Origin: Tilletiopsis washingtonensis
Lineage: Eukaryota; Basidiomycota; Exobasidiomycetes; Entylomatales
Direction of reading: 5' to 3'
Length of the DNA stretch: 64,000 bases
Assembly: GCF_003144115.1 (NCBI RefSeq)
Contig: NW_020312005.1
Coordinates: forward strand, 492,562-556,561
Shown: positions 1-11,480 of the stretch, piece by piece
How positions within the stretch are numbered: the first letter of the stretch is position 1
How the letters are laid out: each line of letters starts with the position of its first letter
Translations under genes and position numbers: made by a program
Notes under the pieces: generated by a model
Databases searched by the model: none
What the model was told of the DNA's origin: nothing
The model's input: the letters and a program-made list of their open reading frames with translations, nothing else

Positions 1-981
1 ACAGCCGTGATGGGCTGGATAGCGTAGTCCGTCGGCACGGCGTTCGACGCCTCGCGGTTGATGCCGAAGAAGAGGTTGCACTGGCTCCTGACCGAGCCCT
101 GCTCGAACTTGGGGACGCGGTACCAGAGCGAGGCGTCGTACGACTCGACCACGGCGCGGCGCTCAAGCTCGTCACGGCGCCTCGGCGGCGGGTTGGGCGC
201 CGGGAGGTCCTGCGACAGGGTGCCCGGCGTGCCGGCCGGCACGTCGAAGATGACGTAGTGCGTGCCGTCCTTGGCCGTGGCGTCCTCCGAGCTGAGGTTC
301 ACCTTCTGGCTGGACTCCCACTCCGGCTCCAGCGTGCCCGACTCGAAGTGGCCCTTGTTCGACACGTTGTTCTTGACGTCAACGGGCGCGGTGGGCTCCG
401 TCGGCTTGGGCGTGGGCGTCGGCGTCGGCTCCGGCTCCGGGTTCGGGTCGGGCGTGGGGGCGACGGACTTGGCGACGCACTTCTTGTCCGTGCAGATGCC
501 GGACGTGCACTGTGGAGCGCGCATGGTCAGCGACAGTCGGCACCGGGTGAGCACGGGAGGGCACGCACGCCCGCTGCCTTGTAGCATGCGCTGCCGTCGG
601 CCTGCTTGGCGGCACACTTGCTGCGGCCGCAGTACGCGCTCTCGCACGACGAGCTCGTCTCGCACTTCTCGTCGATCTTGAGAACGCCGGCGGGCACACA
701 CTTCTTGTCCTTGCACTGCAGGGCGGTCAGCAGCGGCGGCGGCAGGCCGAGGGCACACAGATACGCACGCTGTTCGAGATGCAGCCGATCGACTTGTAGC
801 AGCTGCTGCCAATGGGCTTGCGCACGGAGCACTTGCTGCGGTTGCAGAAGTTGTTGACGGAGCCGCACTGCGACGACTTGTTGCAGGGGTGGCCGAGCGT
901 GCGCGCCTCGAGCACCGGCGACGTCGGCGACGCGACGGCGACGAGGGGCAGGGCGAGGAGGAGGAAGGAGAGGTAGCGCAT
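1..981 (-). CDS. Secreted cysteine-rich protein, 3' end outside window
   Basis: The visible exons are 981-769, 715-569 and 509 to the window edge, with 53- and 59-nt introns of the GTGCGT...CAG type. The protein starts with a signal peptide (MRYLSFLLLALPLVAVASPT), followed by about four short cysteine modules of the form C-x5-C-x5-6-C-x4-C. A Pro/Thr/Glu-rich linker and the start of a longer beta-rich domain follow. The cysteine modules resemble Dickkopf-N/EB-type disulfide repeats, but the family is not certain. It is a paralogue of the next gene at 2884-4548: same order, same first intron style and the same promoter element about 70 bp upstream. It is likely secreted and possibly acts at the cell surface or host interface; that role is inference. 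About 289 residues are visible and the C-terminus is missing. Confidence 0.72.
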
Positions 982-2883
982 GGTGCTTGAGGGACCGGAG
1001 GGGCTGTTGGGAGGATGATGTTCGAGGAGGATGGGGCGTCGGAGGTCTGCCTTATGTATGGCCTCCTGCGTGGGCATGGCAAGCTGGCTCGCGGCTGGGC
1101 AGCCTTGCGGCATGACGAGCTGGCTGACAGCGCATGGCTGTCTGGAATGGCACGCTGGCTGACGACGGCTGGCACGGCACGGCAGCCTGGTGTTCGCAGC
1201 TCTCCGTACTGAGAGCAGCCGCGCCGCTCGAATGTCTACATACATGGAACGCATAGCAGAACCCACATCTGCGCCACCCACGGGGAGCTCGCGATGCGAG
1301 CAGGCCCATCCAGTGCGAATGCGGCGGCGTCATAGGCGAGTTGTTGCGCTGTGGCAGCTTCAAGAGAAGGCAGCGGGAAGCAGCCAGGCGTGTTGGCATG
1401 CGACGCGGGCCGCTGTCTCGGTCCTGGGAGAGGCCAGCGGCGTGCACGGTGTGAGCAGGCGCATTGAGCAGCGAATGCGGCGTCGCCGCACGTGTGCGCC
1501 TCGTGGCGCTCGGTCAGCGACCAGGTAACGCAGCGGGAAGGCCGCATGGACGCTGGGCACGCCGCCGACGCTGCGGTACGAGGCACCACGCCAGGCACCG
1601 AGGCAGACGCTGTCGGGGAAGGCAAGCCGCAGCTGTCCTGTACCACGGGCGCGGCCGTCGGACTGCGCCCGGCACTTGCTGCGCGCTGCGGGCTGCCGGC
1701 AAGTTGCGAGGCGCCCGCATGCAGCCCGCAGATCGCAGCGCCGGAGACATCAGCGGCAGGCACTCGGAGGCGGCGTGCGCCCACGCAGGGGTACCGTGGG
1801 GGCGGCGTGCCTCGCGCTGGGGCATTCTCGTGGCTGCAGCGTGATCGGCAGATCGGCGAGACATGTGACGCGGCCGCGACGCCGCCGCTGCCGCATGCTG
1901 CGAGCGGCATGTGCAGGTGATGCTGCGTTCTGCGCGACGCCGCAACCGCAGCGTTGCCCTGGCGCCTGACGCTGCGCGCCGACACAGCGCGTGCGTCGGC
2001 CAAGGCAGTCGAAGCACGCTGCAGGTGCGCGCGCGGCGCAAGCGCAGCGAAGCACCAGGACAGGGTCCGCCGGCGGCTTCCATGCGCGCCGTGGCTTGGC
2101 GCGCGCGTGGCCCCAGCCGCTGCTCTCACGCCTGCACCCTGCATCGCGCCTGCTGCTCTCACTCTGCCCCCCGGCCGCAGGCGCGCCTGCCCCGCAGCGT
2201 CGCTCGGGAGCTGGCGCCTGCGGAGCTGCGAGCGGAGCCGTCGGGCGCGTGGCGACGCCGCGGAATGCAACGCCACGGGCGAGCTGGCGGCGAGCAGCGC
2301 ACAGCTCGCCGCGTGCCGAGGCAGCGCAGCGCACGCGTCCGCCGGCGCTCGGCGCGGGACGTGGGAGCGCCACGCGGGGCGTCGCTTGCCGTCGCGCATC
2401 CTTCCATTGCCCGCCGGCTGCTGTCGGCGCGGGCTGCACGCTGGCCGGACAGACCCCCGCCTGCTGCCGTCGGCGCCTCCTCGGATCCAGCAGGCCCGAG
2501 TCGCCCGACTCGGGCCCACCAGGAAGCCCCGCAGATGCCCGAGGCACGCTCGGCCAGATGCGCGCGCCACCAACACCTGGGAACATGGCCCGCGCCGGCG
2601 GCTCTTGGCGCCCACGCACACGCCTCCCACGCTCACGTCAGGGTCCGCCGCGTGGCGCTCAATGCGGCTGAATTCGCTCCCGGCGTCGCCACACGTGACA
2701 CAGCAGGCATGGGCGAAAGCGTGCATGCAGAAAGGCACGCGATACGCTGGTTACGATGGAGAGAAGGGTGACGCATAGGTGAACAGAGGCCGGCGCAGGG
2801 GAGCGACCCAGGGATGCATGAGAGGAACGGCATGCTGCCGAAAACAGCGTGAGGGGCAGGATGCTTGGTAGTACCTGGCTGCC
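982..2883. other. Intergenic region between tandem paralogues, no gene recognised
   Basis: About 1.9 kb separates the two secreted-protein genes. Long open frames occur on both strands, one of 500 codons on the minus strand. Their translations are Arg/Ala/Cys-rich with no domain, no repeated motif and no consistent splice signals, as expected of chance frames in very GC-rich DNA. The part just upstream of 981 is the promoter of the first gene. Confidence 0.5.
1051..1059 (-). promoter_or_regulatory. TATA-like element of the first secreted-protein gene
   Basis: The minus-strand reading is ATACATAAG, 70 bp upstream of the ATG at 981. A near-identical box lies 68 bp upstream of the paralogue and of the lipase gene. 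The role as core promoter is inferred from the constant spacing. Confidence 0.45.
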
Positions 2884-4011
2884 TCAATTGGCGCTGGCAA
2901 AGACGGACATGCGGTCGACGCGCACCGTCGCCGACGCACCCGGGTCGCACGAGAGCTTCATCTCGGCCGGCCAGCCAAGGCCGGGCGTGGTGTACGTGAT
3001 GCTCGGGTCCGTGTTGTGCTCGCGGAAGTAATCCTGGCCGTCGTAGGACGGGCCATCCACTTGCGTGATGCCGATCGTCGTCAGAACCTGGTGGTTCAGC
3101 GAGTAGATGAGCCTGCAGGCAGCGTTCGGAACCGAGGATGCAAAGGCGTCCACGTGCTGGATGAAGCGGCCGTTCATGGATCCGGCCGCGCCAAACGTGT
3201 TGAAGATTTGCGTGAGGGAAGCGCTCGACGGTGCGCTCGCCGAGGCAGGCGTCGCTGCCTTGAAGAGACTGAGCAAGCGGCGTCAGCATGTGTGTGGCGA
3301 CGCACGGCATCTGGCATCTCACGAGTAGACGCCAATGCTCTGGTCCACTCCGTTGGTCAAGGCCGAGTCATCGAAGGTGACGTCGCCAGACACCGTCCAC
3401 GACTTGCCCGCATTGTCAAAGTCCTGCGCAAGAAGCGTCAGCGTGCGTCCAGAGGCGCCGCTGCTCGGCAACGTACGGGATTCCTGAGCAGGTTGCCTCT
3501 AAGGTCCCAGTTTGCCCCGTTTGTTGGGCCCTCAGCCCGGACGAAGGAAACGCCGTCGATCTTGATAGTGGCAGTGGCGGTCTTGTCGCACGCCGTGCCG
3601 ATGGCAATGGAGGTAATCTCCTGGTCGGACGGCACGTAGAAGGTGTGCTGCACCCAGTCAGTCTGGCCGGTCGTGACGAACACAGGCTCGGCGTCGTATC
3701 CGCGGGTGTGGCCGTTGATCAGCGCGGTGATGGAGCAGGCATTCTCGCTGAGCGGAATGAAGACGTCGCTGGCGAGGTAGCTGATGGAGGCGTAGTAGGC
3801 GCTGATGATGGCACGCTTCTTGGTGCCGCCGAGGCTCTGTCCGATGACGGCCGGCGCGTTGGCCGTGGGCTTGAGCTGGGCAGCGTACTGTCCGTCGTAT
3901 GCGCCGCCCTTGACGATCGTCACGGCGCCGTTGGTAGTGAAGGGCTCCAGCGTGCCATCTTCGAATGAAGGATTCTCTGCCAGGTTGCCCGGCACGATGA
4001 CGGGGTCGCGA

Positions 4012-4054
<43 letters not shown>

Positions 4055-4548
4055 TCGTTGGGGTGGTGGGCGTCGTGGAGGCTGCAGCGCACTTGCCGGA
4101 CGTGCACACGCCCGACGTGCACCCGACCTGGACAAAAAGACGTCAAAACGTGCTCTGCCACTCTGTGTCTTGGGTCGCGACTCACTGCCTTGTAGCAATC
4201 GCTGCCAACGGGCAGGGGCACAGCACAGCGCGCCTTGCCGCAGTAGCCGCTTGCGCAGGAGACGCTCGTCGCGCACTTGGCGCCGAGGGCCAGCAGCGCG
4301 GGCGTCGTGGGCGCCTCGGCCTTGACGCAGCGCTTGTTGACGCAGCGAGAGGAGAGACACCCGAAGTCCTTGTAACAAGGCCCGTTGAGCTCGCGGCGGG
4401 GCGAGCAGGTGCCGCGCTTGCAGTACAGCGAGGCTTTGCCGCACTGCGGCGACGTGCTGCAGCGCTTGCCGCCGCGCGCCTCGATCGGCGACGAGGGCAG
4501 CGCGGCGACGAGCGGCAGCAGGAGGACGAGAGCGGAGAGGTAGCGCAT
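2884..4548 (-). CDS. Secreted cysteine-rich protein with C-terminal beta-rich domains
   Basis: Four exons (4548-4186, 4127-3477, 3423-3323, 3268-2884) join in phase to 499 residues. A signal peptide (MRYLSALVLLLPLVAALPSS) is followed by cysteine modules to about residue 133. A TTP tandem linker (residues about 140-160) comes next. Two segments with the pattern NPSFEDGTLEPF and FVRAEG resemble carbohydrate-binding or jelly-roll repeats seen in secreted fungal proteins. The linker is encoded by a nine-base tandem repeat. The paralogue next door shares the N-terminal architecture, so this pair arose by tandem duplication. Carbohydrate binding is a guess from the fold-like pattern. The exon model is firm because all three introns restore the reading frame. 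Confidence 0.75.
4011..4073. repeat. Nine-base coding minisatellite
   Basis: The unit GGCGTCGTC repeats about six times with small changes. Read on the minus strand it encodes the Thr-Thr-Pro linker of the secreted protein. Repeats of this type change copy number easily, so linker length may vary between strains. Confidence 0.8.
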
Positions 4549-4615
4549 GCTGGCTGAGAGTCTGTCGGAGGGCGGTGGGTTGCAGCGACAGGTGCTCGAG
4601 TCGGCGAGGCGTGCC

Positions 4616-4623
4616 CTTATGTA
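4616..4623 (-). promoter_or_regulatory. TATA-like element of the second secreted-protein gene
   Basis: TACATAAG on the minus strand, 68 bp upstream of the ATG at 4548. It matches the box of the paralogue in sequence and distance. Confidence 0.45.
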
Positions 4624-4949
4624 GGCGACGCCTCAGTCGCAGCATCCGCACGCCCTGGCCTCGCCTCGGCACGAGAGAGCCGATGTGGGCGCCCGAGGAC
4701 ACCACGATGTGGCTTCGTGCCCTTGCAGCGAGAGCCGCATCACGCTCTGCACCTGCGGCTGGTGCAGCGAGAGGGCTTGAGCGGGAGTGCTGCAGGGGTG
4801 CAAGCATGCAGGAGTTGGAGCGAGGGATGCAGGTACGCACCGGCGAGCCTCGGCGGGAGGCAGCCGCTCCCGTACCCGGACGCCTAAACGTTATACGCGC
4901 AGCATCCGAGCTCTCTTTGCTGCGCTCTGCATCTGAGTGCTGGAGCTCT

Positions 4950-4976
4950 TGCTGCTGCTGCTGCTGCTGCTGCTGC
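4950..4976. repeat. CTG trinucleotide run
   Basis: About nine uninterrupted CTG units in noncoding DNA. Confidence 0.85.
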
Positions 4977-5623
4977 ACTCTGCGACAGCCGCAGCCGATG
5001 CCAGCTGCAAAGTAAGTCAGAGTGAGAGTCAGCGAGTGCCGAGTGACTGCTGCTGCGGCCGGGGCTGCGCCGCTGCTGCCGTGGCCTGGGTACTGCGCCG
5101 CGCCGTGCGGACCCTGAAGGCAATCCGGCCGCGGCCGATGCCGCAGCAGATGCAGGTTTGGCTGAGCGCTGACGGGCTGCCTCAGCACGCAGGTGCAGCG
5201 CAGCGCTGGTGCTGCGTGCTGGTGCTGCAGCCTCCCGGCATGCAGGCGCGGGAGCGAGGTGCATGCAGCTGGACGCCACACGTCTCCTGTCGGCGATGCC
5301 GCCGCAGAGCGACTCGGCATCAGCGAGGCAGCGGCAGGCGCAGCATCACTTGAAACCTTGCTCTGTCTGTGCCATCATGTATCCTGAATGCTCCCTGCGA
5401 TTGTGCTCAGTAGGGTTCTAGAGTCCAGCTGCAGTCAGCTTAGAACGGCAGCGTCAGAATGCAGCTCAGAGCGGCACCTGCCCACTCTGACTCTGCAGAG
5501 CCAAGTGAGAGTCTGCGCAAGATCGCAAAGCGGCGGCGCAGCGCCTCATTGAGGGAGCTGCACTTGGCACTGCAGGTACTGCAGGTCGCACGCCACATCC
5601 AGTCGGAGCTTCTGCCACCCAAG

Positions 5624-6271
5624 CAGTGCTGGGCAAAATGTTTGCTATTTTAGAATATTCTAAAATGTATTCTAGAGAATAGGAATTGTTACTATTCTAG
5701 AATAAAAGGAACAAATAGTTGGATGCCAAGAATTTGGAGAATAGAATAGGAATAATTCTAGAACTATTCCAACTATTCCCTCCCAGCGTCTGACCACTGC
5801 CGGCGCCCATGTCAGGGCACTTTGAGTGCTTGCTTTTGCCTTTGAAATCCCCATTTGGGCATCATATACTGCCCTGTACATCAGCAAGCATGTTCTGTCA
5901 GGGCAAGCGGTGTGACAGACACCCCTAGTCAACAGAGCTGCACTGGCACCTGTGCTGAGTCAGCATACTGCTCACTCATCAGATGACTTCAAGCAGATGA
6001 TGACGGCATCTGAGCGCTTGTACATGCACAGACAGGCATCAGGGTCATGCTGTGAAGTGTTCTAGCTCTGCAACACGGGTGGAGGACAGTGCATTACTGT
6101 CATGATGGGGGCAGAGAGGGTGGTGGGAATAGTAAGAATACTTCTAGAATTATTCTCTATTCCATGCAAGCATTCTAGAATAATATGAAGCAAATAGTTG
6201 TGTCAGACTTTACGCAGGGAATAGGTAGAATATATTCTAGAACTATTCTAACACTCATATGCCCAGCACTG
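5624..6271. mobile_element. Non-autonomous hAT-type DNA transposon (MITE-like)
   Basis: The 648-bp element has perfect 12-bp terminal inverted repeats, CAGTGCTGGGCA at 5624-5635 and its complement at 6260-6271. It is flanked by an exact 8-bp duplication CACCCAAG at 5616-5623 and 6272-6279. The CAGnGnTGGGCA end and 8-bp target duplication are hallmarks of the hAT superfamily. The body is AT-rich, in contrast to its surroundings, and carries five copies of TTCTAGAA near both ends. It has no frame resembling a hAT transposase (longest about 86 codons, no domain), so it would need transposase from elsewhere. Identical target copies suggest a fairly recent insertion. Confidence 0.88.
5695..6242. 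repeat. Subterminal TTCTAGAA palindromes inside the hAT element
   Basis: Exact copies lie at 5695-5702, 5756-5763, 6142-6149, 6173-6180 and 6235-6242, two near the left end and three near the right. In hAT elements short subterminal repeats bind transposase; that role here is inferred. A longer direct match, CAAATAGTTG, also occurs near both ends. Confidence 0.75.
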
Positions 6272-6279
6272 CACCCAAG

Positions 6280-7018
6280 GGCGTCGGCGCTGCGGCCTCG
6301 ACAGCTTTTCCGGGCCGAGGCAGCGGACCGACGAATGCCGGCCTCGGGCGCAGCAGCACCGGCAGGGAGATAGTAAGAGTAGCGAGATGAGACGGGGGGC
6401 AGAGCCGCGTGGCAGGCAACAGCAGCCGGTCTGCCTCTTAAAGCTGCCTCTGCGCTCGAGCTCTGCCTGAGCGATCGCGGATGGTGTCGAGCCGCGGCAT
6501 CCGTGCGGCAAGGGAGAAGGCCGGGACGGCCAAAGGAGTAGCGTCGGTGCTCTTGCAGAGGCACTACCCACACCGCAGCGGTCACCCTCTGACACTCGCC
6601 TGCCCACATGTCAAGCGAGCATCTTGACGTGCTATGGTATTTCAACACGCTGACTTGGCTGCCTTCGGCCGGCTGTCCGCTGAGGAACGCCTCTTGCGGC
6701 ACCTGCACGCGGCCGGAGGACATGGCGCGCAGCCGCTTCTTGCCTTCGCTGGTGACGGGGCGGAGCTGGCGTCAGCAGGTCTCAGTGACAGCGGAGCGGC
6801 ACGCTCACTCCCGACTTTTGCTTGCCGAGTTGCTGGGGACCGCAGCATGAGGCGTGAGCAACTTGAGCTGCGCCTTGCTGCGCGGAAGTGGGCTCACCTT
6901 GACCTTGCGCTCTCGCCATTCTCCCTGCTCCGCGTCTCTCATCCTCACAACAACGTCAGGCTAAGTCATATAGAGCAAAGTGATATCATTGAGCCACAGC
7001 TAGAGCGCCGAGCTGCCC
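6280..7018. other. Intergenic region right of the transposon, no gene recognised
   Basis: About 740 bp between the target duplication and the end of the GST gene. Open frames here have no family signature. The last part probably holds the GST 3' untranslated region. Confidence 0.5.
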
Positions 7019-7954
7019 TCACTTGGGCAGCTTCGAGTCGGCCGTCTTGACGTCCTTGTCGGCCTGCAGCGTCTGCAGCCACTTGGTGACGTGCTTGTAG
7101 GGCGCCGTGTCGATCTTGCCGAAGCCGGCAATGGCCACCCACGGGTAGAAGGTGAAGTCGGCAATCGTGGGCCGGTCAAGCGCAATCCACTGCGAGCCGC
7201 GCTGCGCCTGCTGCGCGAGCTGCGAGTCGAGCAGCTCGTACAGACGGTGCGTCTCACCCTCGAAGCTGCGGTAGCATGTGAGCGCTCGGCGCAGAGCAAC
7301 GCTGCGGCTCCACTCACCGAGTGAAGACGCTCTTCTGCGGCTTCTCATTGTACGTGCCCTCCCAGTAGTGATGCGCCTGTCGAGCGTGTGAGCAGACAGC
7401 GCATGCGTGGCTCCACGCGCCACTCACGTAGTTGACGTTGCCCTGCACGGGGCCGAGGCCCGACAGCTGGTGCGTGAGCCACTGGTTGGTGATGGCGCGC
7501 TCCTCGGGCGTCTTGCCGTGGAACTGGCCGGACTTGTCATACTTGTCGACCACTGCGCACGGTGTCAGCGTGCTCGCATGAGGCAGCAGCGGCGTCACGC
7601 ACGGTACAGCAGAATCGCTCCCGACTCCCACACGGTAAAGTCGCTGTTGGAGTGGTCGACGAGAGCGGGCACTGCGGGAGCGTCAGCGGGGCGAGGCGAG
7701 AGGAAGCGCACGCGGTCACGCACCGCGGCCGTTCGGGTTGACCTTGAGGAACTTTGCGCCCTTGACGCCCGTCTCGGCGTCGTCGCCGAACACGAGCGGG
7801 ATCACCTCGTACTCGAGGCCGAGCTTCTCCATGAGGATGGCCGGCTTGAGCGGGTTGGGGCCGGGCTGTGCAGCGAGGTGAGCAGGAGTGCTGCTGGGCA
7901 TGCGCGGCGGATACGCACGCCCTTGTGCGAGTAGAGAGTGAACTGCGGTGCCAT
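7019..7954 (-). CDS. URE2-type glutathione S-transferase
   Basis: Six exons (7954-7919, 7865-7724, 7671-7603, 7552-7428, 7376-7318, 7265-7019) give 225 residues, the usual GST length. The N-terminal thioredoxin-like half carries LYSHKGPGPNPLKPAI, the loop NPNGRVPALVD with the cis-Pro, and the glutathione-binding WESGAILLYLVDKYD. The C-terminal helical half ends with DRPTIADFTFYPWV, the usual GST N-capping region. It matches the Ure2p/fungal nu-class group, which conjugates or reduces substrates with glutathione in the cytosol and often serves oxidative-stress defence. Whether it has conjugating or peroxidase activity cannot be told. The first exon codes only 12 residues. All introns are 50-53 nt. 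Confidence 0.93.
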
Positions 7955-10900
7955 GGTTGGTGCTGGTGTGGTGGTGGTGAGGAAGAAAGCACGGCGCGGC
8001 GGCGAGCGGCGCTCAAGAACGGCCAGGTGCGAGGGCTCGTGCGCAGCCAGGTGGAGCTCGCTGCGGGACGCCGCCATAGCCGCCGCCTCGCGCACGTCTT
8101 CCCTCGGCCGCCGCAGCACCGCGCGGCGGTCGATCCGAGCTCGTGCTGATGCTGAGTGTGCTTCTGTGCCGAGCTGCACGGGCCATGCTGGGGATGCCGA
8201 AGCGGCACGCGGCGAAGAAGGCGCCGCGAGCGAGTCGCCGGCGAAGCGAAAGCCCGCTCCGGGCGCGGCGCGGCCTCCTCCACATCCGCCGCGGGGCGCG
8301 CCCGTACGGCCGCGCAAGCCCGCCCGCCATTCGCGCCCGCACGTGCAGCCGTCAAAGCTGCGTCGCTGTGTCGCTCTGGAGCCGAGGTCAGCTGCGAGCT
8401 TCCTACGCTATAGCGCGGCGGTTGCGCGGCCATCTGTCGGGGAAGAGGGCGGGGTGCGCCGCAGCAGGTGCAGCGACGGCCACCCCACGACGTTTGGCGC
8501 GGCAGATGGCGTCGAGGCGCCCTTTCTCGCTGCATCCACCTCGGTCTGTGCTCCTCTCCGCTGCAAGCTTGCACTTCCCAAGCTGCAACGACACATGTCA
8601 TGTCTGACTGCGCTGGATTATGAGACCATGAGCCGGGAGCTGACGGCGCACCTCCAGTCCAGCAAAGGCGGATGCCGCTCTGCCTATTTACGCTACGAGC
8701 GCCACGGGGTCGCCGTGAGGAAGGCAGAGAGACGAGCGGCTCAGCAGCAGCGCTCTGATGCAGCATTCGGCGCCGATTCCGACTGCGCTATGGCATGAGC
8801 AAGCTGCCTGGGGTTTGCCAGCAGCTGATCGAGTTGGTCAGAGGCCGGCCCGGCTGCATCGGAAGCGTCACTCTCCAGTTAGTGCCCGCTTCCACGCGCG
8901 CTGTCCGTAGCCGTTGAGCTCTCACTCTGGTGCTCGCTAAGCCACGGAGGATTTTGAGCGCAAAAGCCTGTCGTAAGCGCCGGTGCGAGGTGCGGCACTG
9001 CGCTGCGCCCGACCGCGTGCGCTCGAGCTGCACAGAAGCCTTCTTCGCGCGCGGCGCGGGATCGGGAGCGCCGATGCGCGGACGCGAACAAGGCGAGCCG
9101 CAGCGAGCACAAGCGTCCTGCTCCCAGCATCCTCGGCGTTGCAGCCTGCACGCTGCTCTGCTTCACGTTGACTCGCTGTGGTGCACGGCCACGCCCGGAG
9201 AAAGCGAGCGTAGCTTGTCGAGCGCTGACTCCGCCAGTCATGCGCCGCTTGGCCAATGGCCGTGCTCTCCATCCCGATGCGAGCTGCGCAGCCGCACAGA
9301 CCCACCTGCCGCAGCGGCGCTTTGCTCTTGTCGACGCTCGGCCAGCGGAGCATTCCCCTCCCTCGCTGACTCACGCGCTGCTGCAGCTGACGATCTTGGC
9401 TCACAGCTGACGCTGGCTGCAGCAGCAGCACCAGCTCGCTCGCTCGCTTCGGACGCAAGCTGTGGTGCCGATCCGTGCAGCTGAGCGAGAGGCCGCCCGG
9501 ATGCCGAGGAGCCCTGCGGATGGATGGCCCGCTGCAGCGCTGCGGCCGACACCTTTGTCCCTCGGGCCGGGCCCGCTGCACCACCACCCGCAGCAGCATT
9601 GCAGCTCCTCCTTCCCGCTGCGGTGCTGCGCGTCGCTCGTGTGCGTACGGCTGACAAGCATCACGGTTGCCGTGCTCACCTCGCCGCTCGTGCCAACATC
9701 CCCACGCTGCCGCAGCACAACGAGCCGCCGCGCCCAGCAATGTTGAGTAGAGAGAGGGCGGGTGGGGGCGCAGGCTGACGTCGTGCCACGGTGCCGTCGT
9801 CGAGCGGTCCGCTGCGCGCTGGGCTGCGGTGCGGCTCCGCCCGCCCGCTGCTGCCGTCGCCGTGTGGCGTGCCCAGCAGCGCGCTCCCACGCCTCCGTGG
9901 GCGGCAGGCCGGGCTCGGAGCTGCGACGTTGCGCCGCGCCTCCTGCTCTGCGGCGCGCGGCGGGCGCGAGAGGCGGACGAGGAGCACATGCGACGCGCTC
10001 GGCAGGGTCCAGCAGCAAGCGACAGCGACGTGCTCTTGATCGCGAGGCGTGCTGCTCTGCCGCTTTGCTGCACTGCGCCTGCGCTGCGCTACCGTAGCAG
10101 CACCGCAGCGCGGCAGCGGGCATGCACGCCGTGCGCCTCGTGCATGACCTGCCTTGATCGCTCCGGACCGTTGAGGGTCGAGTTGCGCTGCCCGGCACGG
10201 CCTCTGCGCCGCTCTGGCGTGGTGCTGCGTGCTGCTGCTTTGCTGCCGCCCGCTTCCGCCGTGCGGTGTCGGCCGCAGCCGTCAGCACGGCACGGCCTCG
10301 TGCTGCAGCTGGTGCGACTTTTGCGCAGTCGCGGGGCCCGCCTTGCCTGCGCGGCCGCCGTCTCTCCACCGTCCCGTCCACCCGCTTCACGACCCTCGCT
10401 CACGCACCTCAAGGCCGGCTCTGCCCGCTTTACGACCCTCGTGAGTCTGCTTGCACGCGCGGCGGTGGTGTGCGCGTTCGCGCGGCGCTCTCGCACGCGG
10501 TCGAGCGGCAGGCGCGGCGACGCGCAGGGCAGCCCCACACAAGGCGGCGAGCGCACCGCCTCATCAGCACCGACGGCGGCGGCGCAGACGGCGGCGGCGA
10601 GCAGCATGAAGCACAGAACGCCTCGCATGGCTCTCGCTCGATACGGCGAGCGATCGTCGACCCTGCGAGCCGCGCGGCGGCCAGCGACATGCTGCGATGC
10701 TGGCTGCTGTTGTTCGCGCGGCGGCGGCGGGGCGCGTCTCGCAGGCGCGTGCTGCTACGCGCGCGCGTGTGGGTGATGAAGGGCCATCCCAGTGAGCGCC
10801 TCGCGCACTCAGCGGCGGATCGACCTCACGCCATCATGCGCGAGAGCGGGCTCGTCAAGGCGCAGTCGCACGGCGGTGCGTCTGGGACGGTGGCGGGCGC

Positions 10901-11480
10901 GGTGGGGACGGCAGCGGCGGCGGTGCGCTCGCGCCTCTCGCGCTGATGAAGTGGCTTGGCACGGTGCCCATTCCTGGACGCCCACTGGCCCCGCCGCTCG
11001 GGCCTGCCGGCGCGCCGCCGCGCCCGATCCGCGCTCCTCGCAGTTCGCCTGCTGCGGAGAGGAGTGGCATGAGGGCACGCTGGACATCGGGAGACGCAGC
11101 GCGCCGCGGCAGCAAGACGGCGATCAGGAGGGCGGTGCAGAAAAAAAGCGCGCGGGCCGCGCATCTCCGGACGGCATGCGCCCCCTCTCTATCATCACCC
11201 GCCGCCGCTGCGGCCTCAGGGCCAAGATGAAGGCGCTTGTCGCGGCCCGGGCGGGCCGTGGACGGAGAAGCGCTCAGCCCAGCGCCTCGGCGCCGCGCAA
11301 AGAGCTGCTCTAGGCCCTCGAAGCAGCACGCTAGCGCCAGCAGCCGTCGCCGGCTGAAGGCCTGCTGGTGTGAGATGCGACAGCGGCGGTGCGGTCGGTC
11401 GCCAGCTCCGCCGGCAAGGACGCCAGACCGGCGGCGTGCCGACCGTCCCAATCAGTCGTCGTGTGCCTCTTGCGGCAAAT
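7955..11480. other. Long GC-rich intergenic region, no gene recognised
   Basis: About 3.5 kb with overlapping frames of 100-380 codons on both strands. Translations are Ala/Arg/Cys/Ser-rich with no domains. No set of GTGAGT/CTGAC/CAG signals joins frames into a plausible protein. The left end is the GST promoter. An unrecognised noncoding RNA cannot be excluded. Confidence 0.45.

Larger units (their letters stand above)
4549..5623. other. Promoter and intergenic DNA upstream of the secreted-protein pair
   Basis: GC-rich DNA with many CTG/CAG runs, including about nine CTG units at 4950-4976. No frame has a recognisable product. The right end is the hAT insertion site. Confidence 0.5.

Noticed and set aside
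1236-2738. Minus-strand open frame of 500 codons in the gap between the secreted-protein genes
   Set aside because: Composition like chance frames in GC-rich DNA, no signal peptide, no domain, no introns consistent with neighbours.
5672-5932. 86-codon frame inside the hAT element, considered as a transposase remnant
   Set aside because: No hAT dimerisation block, BED finger or catalytic residues; length and composition fit chance.
8937-10390. Overlapping minus-strand frames of 330-380 codons in the 8-11 kb gap
   Set aside because: Ala/Arg/Gln-rich, no family signature, and equally long frames exist on the other strand at the same place.
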